Part shown: one piece after another, positions 8,197-18,066 of the stretch
Layout: each line of letters starts with the position of its first letter
Numbering within the stretch: the first letter of the stretch is position 1
Assembly (NCBI RefSeq): GCF_021532315.1
Contig: NZ_JAKGAO010000029.1
Span: forward strand, 1 to 64,000
Direction: 5' to 3'
DNA from: Paenibacillus tarimensis
Lineage (GTDB): Bacteria > Bacillota > Bacilli > Paenibacillales > Paenibacillaceae
DNA length: 64,000 bases
Made by a program: the position numbers and the translations under genes
The notes under the pieces: model-generated
Database searches by the model: none
The model's input: only the letters and a program-made list of their open reading frames with translations
What the model was told of the DNA's origin: nothing

Positions 8197-8342
8197 TGCC
8201 TATATTACATCGTATGCCCATAATAAGGCGTTTGACTGCCTATTCTAATGGTTTAAACAGTATCTCTCTGCTCCCTGCTGATACAGGCTATCTCTGCCTC
8301 AATCTCATAACATCAACTGCGCTGTTATAGTCTAAGGCATAT

Positions 8343-8372
8343 AAAAAGCCCCTGGCCGGATGGCCAAGGGCT
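8343..8372 (-). terminator. Terminator of rplM-rpsI
   Basis: The minus strand forms AGCCCTTGGCC / GGCCAGGGGCT with a 4-base loop, followed by a run of U residues, 18 bases after the rpsI stop codon. Confidence 0.85.
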
Positions 8373-8390
8373 GATTCCATAAAAGGAATA

Positions 8391-8783
8391 TTAACGTTTC
8401 GAGAACTGAGGTGCACGACGAGCCGCTTTAAGACCGTACTTCTTACGTTCCTTCATCCGCGGGTCACGAGTCAGGAAGCCTGCACGCTTCAGAGCCGGAC
8501 GGAACTCAGGGTCAGCCTTGAGCAATGCACGGGAAATACCGTGACGGATTGCACCAGCTTGACCAGTTGTACCGCCACCGTTAGCAATAACGAGAACGTC
8601 GTATTTCGACAATGTCTCAGTCAGTGCAAGCGGCTGCTTAACGATCAGCTTCAGTGTTTCGTGTCCAAAATATTCGTTCAAATCGCGCTTATTAACAATG
8701 ATTCGTCCTTCACCCGGTACAAGGCGCACACGCGCTACCGAATGTTTACGACGACCTGTTCCATAGTATTGCACTTGAGCCAT
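8391..8783 (-). CDS. rpsI: 30S ribosomal protein S9
   Basis: A 130-residue S9 protein, the standard bacterial length. S9 binds the 16S 3' major domain, and its C-terminal tail reaches the P-site tRNA; the sequence ends in the expected basic tail with terminal KR (APQFSKR). The start segment [20 protein letters not shown] is diagnostic. GGGAGG precedes the ATG. It is cotranscribed with rplM, 18 bases upstream, and terminated by the hairpin at 8343-8372. Confidence 0.98.
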   Translation of the reverse strand: MAQVQYYGTGRRKHSVARVRLVPGEGRIIVNKRDLNEYFGHETLKLIVKQPLALTETLSKYDVLVIANGGGTTGQAGAIRHGISRALLKADPEFRPALKRAGFLTRDPRMKERKKYGLKAARRAPQFSKR

Positions 8784-8801
8784 GAAACTGTCCTCCCTTT
8801 A

Positions 8802-9239
8802 TTAACCCTGAAGTTCGTAAACTTGTGGATTTTGTGCTTGGTGCGGATGCTCCGAACCTGCGTAAACTTTCAGCTTCAGCTTCATTTTCTCGCCCAGACG
8901 GTTCTTCGGCAGCATGCCGTGTACCGCAGACTCTACCACGCGCGTAGGATGCTTCTTCAGCATATCAGCTGCGGAAGTAACCTTCAGACCGCCCGGGTAC
9001 AGGGAGTGACGATAGTACATTTTGTTCTGGAGCTTCTTGCCTGTCAGAACAATTTTCTCAGCGTTGATGATAACTACAAAATCACCAGTATCAACGTGAG
9101 GAGTGAATTGCGGTTTGTGTTTGCCGCGGATAAGAGCTGCAGCTTCACTTGCCAGACGGCCGAGTGTTTTGCCTTCAGCATCGATTACGAACCAGTTGCG
9201 TTCTACTTCATTCGGCTTGGCCATATACGTGGTACGCAT
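8802..9239 (-). CDS. rplM: 50S ribosomal protein L13
   Basis: A 145-residue L13, an early 50S assembly protein that binds 23S rRNA. The ATG at 9237-9239 is chosen because GGAGG lies 8 bases upstream and the protein then begins [16 protein letters not shown] as in other Firmicutes. Characteristic segments are [12 protein letters not shown] and [11 protein letters not shown]. It is the first gene of the rplM-rpsI operon with its own promoter and a leader of about 220 nt. Confidence 0.98.
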   Translation of the reverse strand: MRTTYMAKPNEVERNWFVIDAEGKTLGRLASEAAALIRGKHKPQFTPHVDTGDFVVIINAEKIVLTGKKLQNKMYYRHSLYPGGLKVTSAADMLKKHPTRVVESAVHGMLPKNRLGEKMKLKLKVYAGSEHPHQAQNPQVYELQG

Positions 9240-9466
9240 GGATGATCCTCCTTCATTCAATTGCACATTTCGCTTGTATGGAAACGTAATTGGGTATCAA
9301 AAATCATATATTCGATCACAAATGCGGTTGCCCGCACGTCTATGTCATGAGTGAAATCAGTGGATTGCACAGCATTTCAAGACGATTCAAGGATACTAAT
9401 CTTTTTGCAAAGTTTGCACCAACTTAGGCGGGGCTGTGGGAGAGCCACTAAGAAGGCACAAGTTAT
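9240..9466 (-). promoter_or_regulatory. Long rplM 5' leader, candidate L13 leader element
   Basis: About 220 nt of untranslated RNA separate the promoter at 9467-9495 from the rplM start. Early in the leader the minus strand can form CTTAG-GGC / GCC-TAAG (about 9424-9452), followed by TGCAAA/TTTGCA pairing. Firmicutes rplM genes often carry an autoregulatory L13 leader, so this position fits, but I cannot confirm the consensus by eye. Confidence 0.45.
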
Positions 9467-9495
9467 ATTCTACTATAAACAACCGTGTACTGCAA
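9467..9495 (-). promoter_or_regulatory. Sigma-A promoter of rplM-rpsI
   Basis: On the minus strand TTGCAG (9490-9495) and TAGAAT (9467-9472) have an exact 17 bp spacer. The promoter overlaps the very end of the truA-rplM gap. Confidence 0.7.
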
Positions 9496-9508
9496 GCAAT
9501 ATTATAAC

Positions 9509-10291
9509 TTACAAGTCGTTTGCCGGATCAATTTGCAGACATTGCGAGAATGGCTCCGGATACCCCACTTCCCACAACGTTAGTCCTTGTGCTCCAGCCT
9601 TAGGACCTGCCTGGGAACGGTCCATCGCTTTAATCACCTGTGACATTCGCTCCGGCTTCCATTTGCCTTCTCCTACCCACATTAACGTCCCCATGATGAT
9701 ACGTACCATGTTATACAAGAAACCGTTGCCTGTTACGAAGGTGTGGATGTCATCTCCGTCCTGCTCAATACGAACTTCATGAATGGTTCTCACATGGCTG
9801 CGTTTAGTCGAACCGGCTGAGGTAAAGGAAGAAAAATCATGCTCACCCAGCAGATGAACGATAGCCTCCCGCATAGCATCCACATCCAGCGGGTTATAAT
9901 GATGAAACCGATACCTGTTCGTGAAAACGTTCGGATACTTCCCTGTCGTAATAGAATAACGGTAAGTCTTGCGGACAGCATGTATACGGGCGTGAAAACC
10001 AGCTGGCATCTCGTGAGCGCTGCGAACAATGATATCATTCGGAAGCCAACCGTTAAGAGCCATAGCAAACCGCTTCATCGGAATAGGAGATCCCGTGATA
10101 AAGCTGAACACTTGGCCATACGCATGCACACCCGCATCCGTCCGCCCTGAACCGTCTATCTTAATTGCCTCTCCTGTCAGCCGCTGCAGAGCCAGCTGGA
10201 TTTCGTCCTGTACGGTCTGTCCTTGTGGTTGGCTTTGAAATCCGCTGTATGCCGTTCCGTCATAGCTGACGATCATGGCGACGGTTCGCAT
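9509..10291 (-). CDS. truA: tRNA pseudouridine(38-40) synthase TruA
   Basis: A 260-residue TruA that isomerises uridines 38-40 in the anticodon stem-loop of many tRNAs. The catalytic aspartate lies in the motif GSGRTDAGVHA (D52). Other family segments are ISYDGT-like VSYDGTAYSGFQ near the N-terminus and RIIMGTL in the C-terminal half. The ATG follows AGGAGG. In B. subtilis, three ecf transporter genes separate rplQ from truA; here truA follows rplQ and its terminator directly. Confidence 0.96.
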   Translation of the reverse strand: MRTVAMIVSYDGTAYSGFQSQPQGQTVQDEIQLALQRLTGEAIKIDGSGRTDAGVHAYGQVFSFITGSPIPMKRFAMALNGWLPNDIIVRSAHEMPAGFHARIHAVRKTYRYSITTGKYPNVFTNRYRFHHYNPLDVDAMREAIVHLLGEHDFSSFTSAGSTKRSHVRTIHEVRIEQDGDDIHTFVTGNGFLYNMVRIIMGTLMWVGEGKWKPERMSQVIKAMDRSQAGPKAGAQGLTLWEVGYPEPFSQCLQIDPANDL

Positions 10292-10345
10292 AATGGTACC
10301 TCCTGCAGCTTGTGTGTAATGTGGTTATGAGCTGACGAGGATCAG

Positions 10346-10406
10346 AAAAAAAGGTGGTCCCATTGCGGAACCGCTGCGCAGCACCGGTTCCTCTTGGTCC
10401 ACCCTT
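10346..10406 (-). terminator. Terminator of the S10-spc-alpha gene cluster after rplQ
   Basis: The minus strand forms a long stem, GGTGGACC...GGAACCG with CGGTTCC...GGGACCACC, followed by seven U residues. It is placed 16 bases after the rplQ stop. Confidence 0.85.
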
Positions 10407-10421
10407 TCTCTTCCCGTCTAA

Positions 10422-10787
10422 TTACGCACGATCCACCAGTTCCAAATACACCATAGGTGCCGAGTCGCCACGACGTGGGCCCAGCTTCAGGATCCGTGTG
10501 TATCCGCCCGCACGTTCCGAGTAACGGGTGGCCAGCTCAGAGAACAGCTTTTGAATCGCATCTTGTTGTCCATCGATCGATTCACGACGAACGAATGCTG
10601 CTACCTGACGACGAGCATGAAGGTCACCCTTCTTTGCTTTCGTGATCAGTTTTTCTGCGATAGAACGAACTTCTTTCGCTTTAGCTTCTGTCGTCTCGAT
10701 GCGCTCATACAGGAAAAGGTCAGTAACCAGGTCACGGAATAATGCTTTCCGCGCGCTGGAGTCACGTCCCAACTTTTGGTATGCCAT
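10422..10787 (-). CDS. rplQ: 50S ribosomal protein L17
   Basis: A 121-residue L17, which sits near the exit of the peptide tunnel. It has the diagnostic start [20 protein letters not shown] and the end [19 protein letters not shown] precedes the ATG. It is the last gene of the alpha operon, 101 bases after rpoA. The rpoA-rplQ spacer can form an imperfect hairpin (CTTAGCGTTAGG with CCTAAGC). Confidence 0.98.
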   Translation of the reverse strand: MAYQKLGRDSSARKALFRDLVTDLFLYERIETTEAKAKEVRSIAEKLITKAKKGDLHARRQVAAFVRRESIDGQQDAIQKLFSELATRYSERAGGYTRILKLGPRRGDSAPMVYLELVDRA

Positions 10788-10888
10788 CTTGTTTCCCTCC
10801 CTTTAAGAAAGATTTGCCGAGCAAACCGACTTCTCAGCGAAGCTTAGGATCTGCTGTACAAATCTGCTATGCCTAACGCTAAGATGTC

Positions 10889-11833
10889 TTAGTCTTCCAT
10901 GCGGAGGCCCAAACCGAGCTCTTCAAGCTTCTCTTGTACTTCCTCCAAAGATTTGCGACCCAGGTTACGCACCTTCATCATATCTTCTTCGGTTTTCGTA
11001 ATTAGCTCTTGTACGGTGTTGATGCCTGCGCGCTTCAGACAGTTATAGGAACGAACCGAGAGATCCAGTTCCTCAATTGTCATTTCAAGCACTTTTTCTT
11101 TCTTGTCTTCTTCTTTCTCAACCATAATTTCCGCATCTTTCGCTTCATCAGTCAGACCAACAAAGAGATCCAGATGCTCGGTCAAGATTTTGGCGCCAAG
11201 GCTTACAGCCTCTTCCGGCCGGATGCTGCCGTCGGTCCAGACCTCAAGGGTCAGCTTGTCATAGTTGGTGACTTGACCGACGCGCGTATTTTCTACGCTG
11301 TAGTTGACACGCGTAATTGGTGTATAGATCGAGTCGACTGGCAGAACACCAATCGGTTGATCTTCGCGTTTATTGCGGTCTGCCTGAACATAACCGCGTC
11401 CGCGATTAGCGAATACCCGAAGGTGAAGACGGGCACCCGATGCCAATGTTGCGATATGAAGATCAGGGTTGAGAATCTCGACATCGCTGTCTGCACGAAT
11501 GTCGCCGGCCGTTACCGCACCGTCGCCTTCCGCATCAATCTCCAACACCTTCTCCTCGTCGGAATGTATCTTCAGCGAGAGGCTCTTCAGGTTCAGGATG
11601 ATCTCGGTAACATCCTCGAGAACACCAGGGACCGTCGAGAACTCGTGAAGCACTCCGTCGATCTGTACCGATGTAACAGCCGCTCCTGGAAGCGACGACA
11701 ACAGAATTCTGCGCAGCGAGTTTCCAAGTGTCGTGCCATATCCGCGTTCAAGCGGCTCTACAACGAAACGTCCGTACGTGCCTTCGTCGCTCAGCTCTAC
11801 GGTTTCGATTTTCGGCTTTTCGATCTCAATCAC
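10889..11833 (-). CDS. rpoA: RNA polymerase alpha subunit
   Basis: A 314-residue alpha subunit with the N-terminal dimerisation/assembly domain (to about 230), a charged linker and the C-terminal domain (about 245-314) that contacts DNA and regulators. Diagnostic segments are [18 protein letters not shown] and, in the C-terminal domain, [16 protein letters not shown] and [10 protein letters not shown]. The start is a GTG at 11831-11833 with GGAGG 9 bases upstream. Confidence 0.98.
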   Translation of the reverse strand: MIEIEKPKIETVELSDEGTYGRFVVEPLERGYGTTLGNSLRRILLSSLPGAAVTSVQIDGVLHEFSTVPGVLEDVTEIILNLKSLSLKIHSDEEKVLEIDAEGDGAVTAGDIRADSDVEILNPDLHIATLASGARLHLRVFANRGRGYVQADRNKREDQPIGVLPVDSIYTPITRVNYSVENTRVGQVTNYDKLTLEVWTDGSIRPEEAVSLGAKILTEHLDLFVGLTDEAKDAEIMVEKEEDKKEKVLEMTIEELDLSVRSYNCLKRAGINTVQELITKTEEDMMKVRNLGRKSLEEVQEKLEELGLGLRMED

Positions 11834-11994
11834 TAAAATAACCCTCCTTCAAACGTCGCTCCGTATCCATACTGATCACCGGCCGCCGGGCCGGTTCAGT
11901 ATCTACACCGCTATTTGGTCAAATCATGTAGTATGCCTAACCTTCACAACCATTATTCACAAGTTGCAGATATTTGATACCACACGCGTTTGAA

Positions 11995-12390
11995 CTATAC
12001 GCGGCGACGTTTCGGCGGACGGCATCCGTTATGCGGGATTGGCGTGACGTCTTTAATCAGGTTAACTTCAAGGCCAGCGGCTTGAAGCGAACGGATTGCG
12101 GCTTCACGACCGGAACCAGGACCTTTAACCATGACTTCAACAGCTTTCATGCCATGCTCCATTGCAGCTTTAGCAGCAGATTCTGCAGCCATCTGTGCAG
12201 CAAACGGAGTGCTCTTACGGGATCCTTTGAAGCCCAGGTTGCCTGCGCTTGCCCAAGAGATCGCGTTACCGTGCGGATCGGTGATCGTAACGATCGTGTT
12301 GTTAAAAGTCGAACGGATGTGAGCTACGCCAGATTCGATATTTTTACGGTCACGGCGCTTCGTGCGGACCACTTTTTTCGGTTTTGCCAT
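11995..12390 (-). CDS. rpsK: 30S ribosomal protein S11
   Basis: A 131-residue S11 of the 30S platform, interacting with S18 and S21 near the mRNA exit. It has the diagnostic [14 protein letters not shown] and [19 protein letters not shown] segments. A GGGGGG-type site lies upstream of the ATG. It is followed by a 160-base spacer before rpoA that contains a strong small hairpin. Confidence 0.98.
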   Translation of the reverse strand: MAKPKKVVRTKRRDRKNIESGVAHIRSTFNNTIVTITDPHGNAISWASAGNLGFKGSRKSTPFAAQMAAESAAKAAMEHGMKAVEVMVKGPGSGREAAIRSLQAAGLEVNLIKDVTPIPHNGCRPPKRRRV

Positions 12391-12409
12391 TTTCAGTTAT
12401 CCCCCCTTA

Positions 12410-12778
12410 TTACTTCTTCTTGTTCGCGACAGTCCGTCTAGGACCTTTACGGGTCCGGGCATTCGTCTTAGTGCGTTGTCCGCGCACAGGCAGACCGCGA
12501 CGATGACGGATTCCACGATAAGAGCCGATCTCAATCAACCGCTTAATGTTCAGCGAGATTTCACGACGCAGATCGCCTTCCACTTTAACCGACTTATCGA
12601 TTGTTTCACGCAGACGGCTTACTTCGTCTTCCGTCAGATCACGAACACGAGTGCTCGGATTGATTTCAGTCGAGGCCAGAATTTTCTGGGCCGTTGTGTT
12701 ACCGATCCCGAAGATGTAAGTCAAGGCAATTACTACGCGCTTGTCACGCGGCAAGTCTACACCAGCTATACGTGCCAT
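12410..12778 (-). CDS. rpsM: 30S ribosomal protein S13
   Basis: A 122-residue S13 in the 30S head, contacting the P-site tRNA and the L5 bridge. It has [20 protein letters not shown] at the start and [20 protein letters not shown] in the basic tail. GGAGGG precedes the ATG. It lies 19 bases upstream of rpsK and 19 bases after rpmJ. Confidence 0.98.
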   Translation of the reverse strand: MARIAGVDLPRDKRVVIALTYIFGIGNTTAQKILASTEINPSTRVRDLTEDEVSRLRETIDKSVKVEGDLRREISLNIKRLIEIGSYRGIRHRRGLPVRGQRTKTNARTRKGPRRTVANKKK

Positions 12779-12797
12779 TGTAGGTTATCCCTCCTTC

Positions 12798-13025
<228 letters not shown>

Positions 13026-13046
13026 CTAGTTTGCAGTCATAAGATA

Positions 13047-13262
13047 CTACTTACGATATGTGATACGACCTCTGGACAGGTCATATGGCGACAACTGGAT
13101 AACCACTTTATCTCCCGTCAGAATACGGATAAAGTGCATTCTGAGCTTACCGGATACGTGGGCCAGAATTTGATGTCCGTTCTCCAGTTCCACCTTGAAC
13201 ATGGCATTGGGCAGCGGTTCAATTACCGTACCTTCAACTTCAATCACATCTTCTTTAGCCAC
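13047..13262 (-). CDS. infA: Translation initiation factor IF-1
   Basis: A 71-residue OB-fold protein that occupies the A site of the 30S subunit during initiation. I start it at the GTG at 13260-13262, giving the standard [13 protein letters not shown]. The ATG two codons earlier is only one base from the AAAGGAG site, whereas the GTG is at 7 bases. The upstream KOW-protein gene ends in a TGA overlapping that ATG, so the two are likely translationally coupled. Confidence 0.97.
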   Translation of the reverse strand: MAKEDVIEVEGTVIEPLPNAMFKVELENGHQILAHVSGKLRMHFIRILTGDKVVIQLSPYDLSRGRITYRK

Positions 13263-13264
13263 CG

Positions 13265-13546
13265 TCATTCTCCTTTCCGCTCTATATACTTCTGAATTGC
13301 AAAACGCAGCTTGGCGTTCGTCACTCGACCCGTTTCCTGCATACTATTCACAACTTCCGAGCTGATAGCTTCAGTCAGTTCCAAGTGAAGGAGACTCTTC
13401 TTCTTCGGATCGTCGAATCTCCGTTTGTCCCCATCCGCGATGAGCACAAACCGGTCATCAACGATACCGATGATTACCGCCAGGCCATCTTGGCCTTTAC
13501 CGCGCAGCACCTTTACGATCCGCCCGATAGCAACCGCTGATTCCAT
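13265..13546 (-). CDS. KOW-domain RNA-binding protein (L14e-like)
   Basis: A 93-residue protein with an N-terminal KOW-like beta-barrel ([23 protein letters not shown]) and a charged C-terminus ([13 protein letters not shown]). This family, related to archaeal L14e, sits between map and infA in many Firmicutes and is annotated as RNA-binding; its precise role is not established. The ATG at 13544-13546 follows a GGAGG sequence. It overlaps the upstream part of infA by its stop codon. Confidence 0.85.
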   Translation of the reverse strand: MESAVAIGRIVKVLRGKGQDGLAVIIGIVDDRFVLIADGDKRRFDDPKKKSLLHLELTEAISSEVVNSMQETGRVTNAKLRFAIQKYIERKGE

Positions 13547-13609
13547 ACCGATAATCCCCTCCTGGAATTGCCCATCCTGCAGCCTAGCAAGGGATATTGC
13601 TTAAGTGTA

Positions 13610-14365
13610 TTACGCAATAGCCGAACGGGTCAATATTTCAAAGCCATCAGGCGTCACGGCTACTGTATGCTCAAAATGTGCACACCATGTACCGTCCTGG
13701 GTTACAACCGTCCAATTATCCTCCAGCGTTCGTACATAACGCTCGCCTAGAACGACCATCGGTTCGATTGCAAGCACCATACCGGGTTTAAGCCGCGGTC
13801 CACGATCCGGCATGCCGTAGTTCGGAATCTGCGGTTCCTCATGCAAACTGGTACCGATTCCGTGCCCTACATATTCACGAACAATGGACATGCCCGCCGA
13901 TTCAACGACCTGCTGAATCGCATGCGAAACGGTATACAGCCGAACATCCGGCTTAACATGCTGCAACCCCGCATAAAGGGACTTTTCAGTAACCTCGAGC
14001 AGCTTACGAACTTCCTCGGATATTTGGCCTACACCATAAGTCCAGGCCGAATCCCCGTGGTAACCCTTATACTGCGCACCGATATCGATACTGATAATGT
14101 CGCCTTCATTCAAGACCCGAGATCCAGGAATGCCATGTACCAATTCGTCATTAACAGAAGCACATATACTCGCGGGAAATTGATTGTAGCCTTTGAAGGA
14201 AGGTATGGCGTCCTGGCTGCGAATGTAATCTTCAGCAATCTTGTCGAGCTCACTTGTGGTGACCCCAGGCTTGATTGCTTGCGCAAGCAGCCGATGCGTA
14301 TCGGCTACAATGCGACCTGCTTCCCTCATGAAACTTAGTTCCATCTCGGATTTGCAGATAATCAT
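13610..14365 (-). CDS. map: Type I methionyl aminopeptidase
   Basis: A 251-residue metalloprotease that removes the initiator methionine. Metal ligands appear in [18 protein letters not shown] (the two Asp), [12 protein letters not shown] (His), the AIEPM Glu and the HFEHT Glu near the C-terminus. The start is the ATG at 14363-14365, which overlaps the adk stop as ATGA and has AAAGGGG 8 bases upstream; seven further codons are open but unlikely. Confidence 0.97.
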   Translation of the reverse strand: MIICKSEMELSFMREAGRIVADTHRLLAQAIKPGVTTSELDKIAEDYIRSQDAIPSFKGYNQFPASICASVNDELVHGIPGSRVLNEGDIISIDIGAQYKGYHGDSAWTYGVGQISEEVRKLLEVTEKSLYAGLQHVKPDVRLYTVSHAIQQVVESAGMSIVREYVGHGIGTSLHEEPQIPNYGMPDRGPRLKPGMVLAIEPMVVLGERYVRTLEDNWTVVTQDGTWCAHFEHTVAVTPDGFEILTRSAIA

Positions 14366-15015
14366 TCGGCCTGCCCCTTTAAGCAAGATACGATTTCCGA
14401 AGTTACCGTATCAATTTCCTTCTCACCATCCACCTCGCGGAGCAGCCCTTTATTCTCATAATAGGCTAGCAGCGGTGCCGTTTTGGAGATGTACTCGTCA
14501 AGACGGGTACCAACCTTCTCCTCCGTATCGTCGGAGCGCTGATACAGCTCTCCTTCGCACTTGTCGCACACGCCTTCCTGCTTCGGCGGGTTGAATAACA
14601 CATGATAAGTCGCTCCACAAGCTTTGCATATACGGCGTCCGGTCAGACGGGCCAGCAGCAAACTGCGGTCGACTTTAAGGTTTACCACATGGTTGATTTG
14701 CTTGCCCATATCAGACAGCATGTCATCCAATGCTTCTGCCTGAGCAAGTGTACGCGGGAATCCGTCTAACAGAAACCCTTTGTCGCAATCGCTCTGCTGA
14801 AGTCTTTCACGCACGATACCATTGGTTACGTCATCAGGCACCAGTAGTCCCTGATCCACATATTCTTTGGCCTTCTGACCGAGCGGAGTCCCTTGCTTCA
14901 TTGCAAGTCGGAATGCATCGCCAGTCGAGATGTGCGGGATTTCAAATGTTTCCACGATCCGTTCGGCTTGCGTGCCTTTACCGGCACCCGGAGGCCCCAT
15001 AAACAGGATATTCAT
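14362..15015 (-). CDS. adk: Adenylate kinase
   Basis: A 217-residue long-form adenylate kinase (AMP + ATP to 2 ADP). It has the P-loop [11 protein letters not shown] (6-16), GFPRTLAQ in the core, and a LID domain with a structural zinc site of four cysteines (CKACG and CDKCEGE). The ATG follows GCGAGG. The order secY-adk-map is the normal Firmicute spc-operon arrangement. Confidence 0.98.
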   Translation of the reverse strand: MNILFMGPPGAGKGTQAERIVETFEIPHISTGDAFRLAMKQGTPLGQKAKEYVDQGLLVPDDVTNGIVRERLQQSDCDKGFLLDGFPRTLAQAEALDDMLSDMGKQINHVVNLKVDRSLLLARLTGRRICKACGATYHVLFNPPKQEGVCDKCEGELYQRSDDTEEKVGTRLDEYISKTAPLLAYYENKGLLREVDGEKEIDTVTSEIVSCLKGQAE

Positions 15016-15102
15016 TCGAAGTACCTCGCTTTAAGCAGAATAGGCCCGGTCGGGCTTGGCGTTCCGGCAAGCGGTATCCGTCAGCCCGTTCTGAACCTAC
15101 TG

Positions 15103-16395
15103 TTATTTATTGATAAACCCTTTGTAGTGGCGTTTGATCAATTGGGTTTCGATCTGCTTCATCGTGTCGAGTGCAACACCGATTACGATCAGGAGCGAAG
15201 TACCGCCCAGCTGAACGGATTGTGGCAGTCCGGCAAAAGCACCGAATGCTACAGGAAGCAGGGAAATCAGGGCCAGGAAAAGCGCACCTGACAACGTGAT
15301 TCTGGACAAGACACGCGTAATAAACGTCGATGTCGGTTTGCCAGGACGAATACCCGGAATGTAACCGCCATTCTTCTTCATTTGATCAGCCATCTGTACA
15401 GGATTGATCTGTACAAAGGTGTAGAAGAAGGTGAAGGCGATAATCAGGATAACATACAGGACCATCCCAAGCGGCTGGACATAATCGAGGTGTTCGATAA
15501 TCCAGTTAGCCCATGCTTTACCCTGCCAGAACTGTGCTATCGTTCTAGGGAAGTAGAGCAAGGAAATCGCAAAGATAACCGGGATAACGCCGGCACCATT
15601 CACTTTAAGCGGAATGTGTGTCGACTGGCCGCCGTACATTTTTCTTCCGACAACACGCTTGGCGTATTGAACCGGAATTTTGCGGACGCCTTGTTGAACG
15701 AAGATAACGCCCACAAGGATCGCTATAACCGCAATCAGAATTACAACTATCTTCAAAATGCTAAGGAACAAGTTATCCGCATTGTCTACAAACTGATCTG
15801 CATACAATGTACGGATATGTCCTGGTATCGAAGCTACGATACCCGCAAAGATGATGATTGAAATACCGTTGCCGATCCCTCTCTCGGTGATCTGTTCACC
15901 AAGCCACATCAGGAATGCGGTACCTGCAGTCAATACAATTGCAATCATCGCATAGGTTGTAAACCCGGCATCAATAACGATATTGAACTGGTTGTGGAAA
16001 CCAATCGAAGTTGCAAAAGCTTGAATCAACGCTAGAACAATCGTTCCGTAACGGGTGATCTGCGCAAGCTTGCGTTTGCCATTTTCGCCTTCTTTAGCCC
16101 ACTCTGCAAACTTAGGTATAACATCCATACTAAGCAGCTGTACGATAATCGAAGCCGTAATGTATGGGAATATACTTAGTGCAAAGATGGAGAACTGAAA
16201 CAAGGCACCGCCAGAGAACGTGTTAAGCAGTCCGAACAGGTTCTCCTGGTTGTTCGCCGCTTCCAGCATCGTCTTATCGATGTTGGGAACGGGGATGAAC
16301 GAACCGACACGGTAGATCAATAAGATGAAAAGTGTGAAGAGTATACGTCTCCGTAAATCTTCCACTTTCCAGATATTGGACACGGTCTTGAACAA
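15103..16395 (-). CDS. secY: Preprotein translocase subunit SecY
   Basis: A 430-residue ten-helix channel subunit of the Sec translocon. Family segments include GSFIPVPNIDK, the plug region NTFSGGALFQFSIFALSIFPYI and NGISIIIFAGI. The start is a TTG at 16393-16395 immediately after the rplO stop, with a GAGGTGATC site made of the last codons of rplO, complementary to the 3' end of 16S rRNA. Translation is therefore probably coupled to rplO. Confidence 0.98.
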   Translation of the reverse strand: MFKTVSNIWKVEDLRRRILFTLFILLIYRVGSFIPVPNIDKTMLEAANNQENLFGLLNTFSGGALFQFSIFALSIFPYITASIIVQLLSMDVIPKFAEWAKEGENGKRKLAQITRYGTIVLALIQAFATSIGFHNQFNIVIDAGFTTYAMIAIVLTAGTAFLMWLGEQITERGIGNGISIIIFAGIVASIPGHIRTLYADQFVDNADNLFLSILKIVVILIAVIAILVGVIFVQQGVRKIPVQYAKRVVGRKMYGGQSTHIPLKVNGAGVIPVIFAISLLYFPRTIAQFWQGKAWANWIIEHLDYVQPLGMVLYVILIIAFTFFYTFVQINPVQMADQMKKNGGYIPGIRPGKPTSTFITRVLSRITLSGALFLALISLLPVAFGAFAGLPQSVQLGGTSLLIVIGVALDTMKQIETQLIKRHYKGFINK

Positions 16396-16836
16396 TTAGA
16401 TCACCTCGGTTTTACCGCCGGCAGCCTGGATTTTCTCTACCGCAGATTGAGAGAACTTGTTTGCTTTAACAGTGAGTTGGACGTTGATGTCGCCGTTACC
16501 CAGGATCTTGATGCCGCTCTGCGGGTTCTTAACGATACCCTGCTCCATCAAAAGCTCAGGCGTTACTTCAGTTCCTGCTGCAAAGCTGTTCAGCTCTTCA
16601 ATGTTTACAACGGCGTATTCCTTACGGAACGGGTTGTTGAAACCACGCTTTGGAAGACGACGGTAAAGCGGGTTCTGGCCACCCTCGAAGCCCGGACGAA
16701 CACCGCCGCCGGAACGAGCGTTTTGACCTTTGTGACCTTTGCCGGCCGTTTTGCCATTTCCGCTGCCGATACCGCGTCCTTTACGTTTCGGTTCTTGACG
16801 CGAGCCTTCAGCTGGCTTAAGCTCATGCAATTTCAT
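16396..16836 (-). CDS. rplO: 50S ribosomal protein L15
   Basis: A 146-residue L15, a late-assembling 50S protein. It starts at the ATG at 16834-16836 ([13 protein letters not shown]) with AAGGAGGTG upstream; four earlier codons are open but improbable. It has the conserved Gly-rich N-terminus [19 protein letters not shown]. Its final codons contain the ribosome site of secY. Confidence 0.98.
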   Translation of the reverse strand: MKLHELKPAEGSRQEPKRKGRGIGSGNGKTAGKGHKGQNARSGGGVRPGFEGGQNPLYRRLPKRGFNNPFRKEYAVVNIEELNSFAAGTEVTPELLMEQGIVKNPQSGIKILGNGDINVQLTVKANKFSQSAVEKIQAAGGKTEVI

Positions 16837-16881
16837 CGTTCGTAGCACCTCCTTGTAATTTATGCCTTATCTATGGCTGTA

Positions 16882-17067
16882 TTAGCCCTGTACTTCTTCA
16901 ACTTTAACTAAGTGGCTGACATGATTCACCATGCCGCGAATGGCCGCGTTGTCAGTTTTAACAACGGATTGATGAAGCTTGCGCAGGCCCAGTGCTTGAA
17001 CGGTAGCGCGCTGCTTCTCGTTACGACCAATCAGGCTGCGAACGAGGGTGATTTGAAGTTTTGCCAT
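16882..17067 (-). CDS. rpmD: 50S ribosomal protein L30
   Basis: A 61-residue L30 of the bacterial short form. It has the typical sequence [26 protein letters not shown] precedes the ATG. It lies between rpsE and rplO as in all Firmicute spc operons. Confidence 0.98.
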   Translation of the reverse strand: MAKLQITLVRSLIGRNEKQRATVQALGLRKLHQSVVKTDNAAIRGMVNHVSHLVKVEEVQG

Positions 17068-17079
17068 CAGATTCCCTCC

Positions 17080-17577
17080 TTAACCCAGCAGCTCTTCCAC
17101 TGTTTTGCCACGCAGTTTGGCAACGTCTTCTGCACGCTTCAGGCGGGAAAGCCCTTCGAGTGTAGCGTTAACCATGTTGATGGAGTTGGAAGAACCCAGA
17201 GATTTCGTCAAAATGTCGCCTACGCCAGCCAGTTCGAGTACTGCACGAACCGGTCCGCCAGCGATTACACCGGTACCTTCGGAAGCAGGCTTCAGAAGAA
17301 CTTCACCAGCGCCGAAGTGACCGAGCACGAGATGAGGAATCGTCGTGCCAACAAGCGGTACATGGATCAGGTTTTTCTTAGCATCGTCGATGCCTTTACG
17401 GATTGCATCCGGCACCTCGCCTGCTTTACCGATCCCTGCGCCAACCCAGCCCTTGCCGTCACCGACAACTACAAGTGCGCTAAAGCTGAAACGGCGTCCG
17501 CCCTTTACAACTTTCGCTACGCGGTTGATATGAACAACTTTTTCTGTCAGTTCTAACGTATTCGGATCTACACGCAA
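17080..17577 (-). CDS. rpsE: 30S ribosomal protein S5
   Basis: A 165-residue S5, involved in decoding accuracy and mRNA helicase activity at the entry channel. It shows the double-stranded RNA-binding N-terminal fold ([21 protein letters not shown]) and the [18 protein letters not shown] segment. The start is a TTG at 17575-17577 with GGAGG 9 bases upstream. The loop residues linked to spectinomycin resistance look wild type (VVKGGRRF). Confidence 0.97.
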   Translation of the reverse strand: MRVDPNTLELTEKVVHINRVAKVVKGGRRFSFSALVVVGDGKGWVGAGIGKAGEVPDAIRKGIDDAKKNLIHVPLVGTTIPHLVLGHFGAGEVLLKPASEGTGVIAGGPVRAVLELAGVGDILTKSLGSSNSINMVNATLEGLSRLKRAEDVAKLRGKTVEELLG

Positions 17578-17608
17578 GTCGTTTTACCTCCTTATTAAGT
17601 AAAGTCGA

Positions 17609-17977
17609 TTAGAATTCGAGACCAGCTTCACGCGCTGCTTCAGCCAGTGCTTGAATTCTGCCGTGATACAAGTAACCGCCGCGGTCAAATACGATTTTGT
17701 CGCAGCCTTTCGCTTTCGCACGTTGTGCAATCAGTTCGCCTACTTGACGAGCTGCTTCCACGCTACCGCCGTTTCCGATCTTACCAGCGAGTTCTTTGTC
17801 CTGTGTGGATGCCGCAGCAATCGTCACGCCTTGAACATCATCAATCAGCTGAGCATAGATGTGCTTGGAGGAACGGTATACAGACAAACGTGGACGTTGT
17901 GTTGTTCCGCTGATTTTCTTACGGACTCGCAGATGTCTTTTCAGACGTGCTTTGTTCTTGTCGCCCTTAGTAATCAT
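17609..17977 (-). CDS. rplR: 50S ribosomal protein L18
   Basis: A 122-residue L18 that binds 5S rRNA with L5. It starts at the ATG at 17975-17977 with GGAG 11 bases upstream; an earlier GTG overlaps the Shine-Dalgarno and is rejected. It has a basic N-terminus ([17 protein letters not shown]) and the conserved [20 protein letters not shown] end. Confidence 0.97.
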   Translation of the reverse strand: MITKGDKNKARLKRHLRVRKKISGTTQRPRLSVYRSSKHIYAQLIDDVQGVTIAAASTQDKELAGKIGNGGSVEAARQVGELIAQRAKAKGCDKIVFDRGGYLYHGRIQALAEAAREAGLEF

Positions 17978-18066
17978 TGTGCATTTCACTCCTTCCTACC
18001 AGTCCGGTCTAAGCCGCATGTATAGGCGGGCTAGCCGCCTTCACGTTCATTAAGCCTCTAGGCTTA

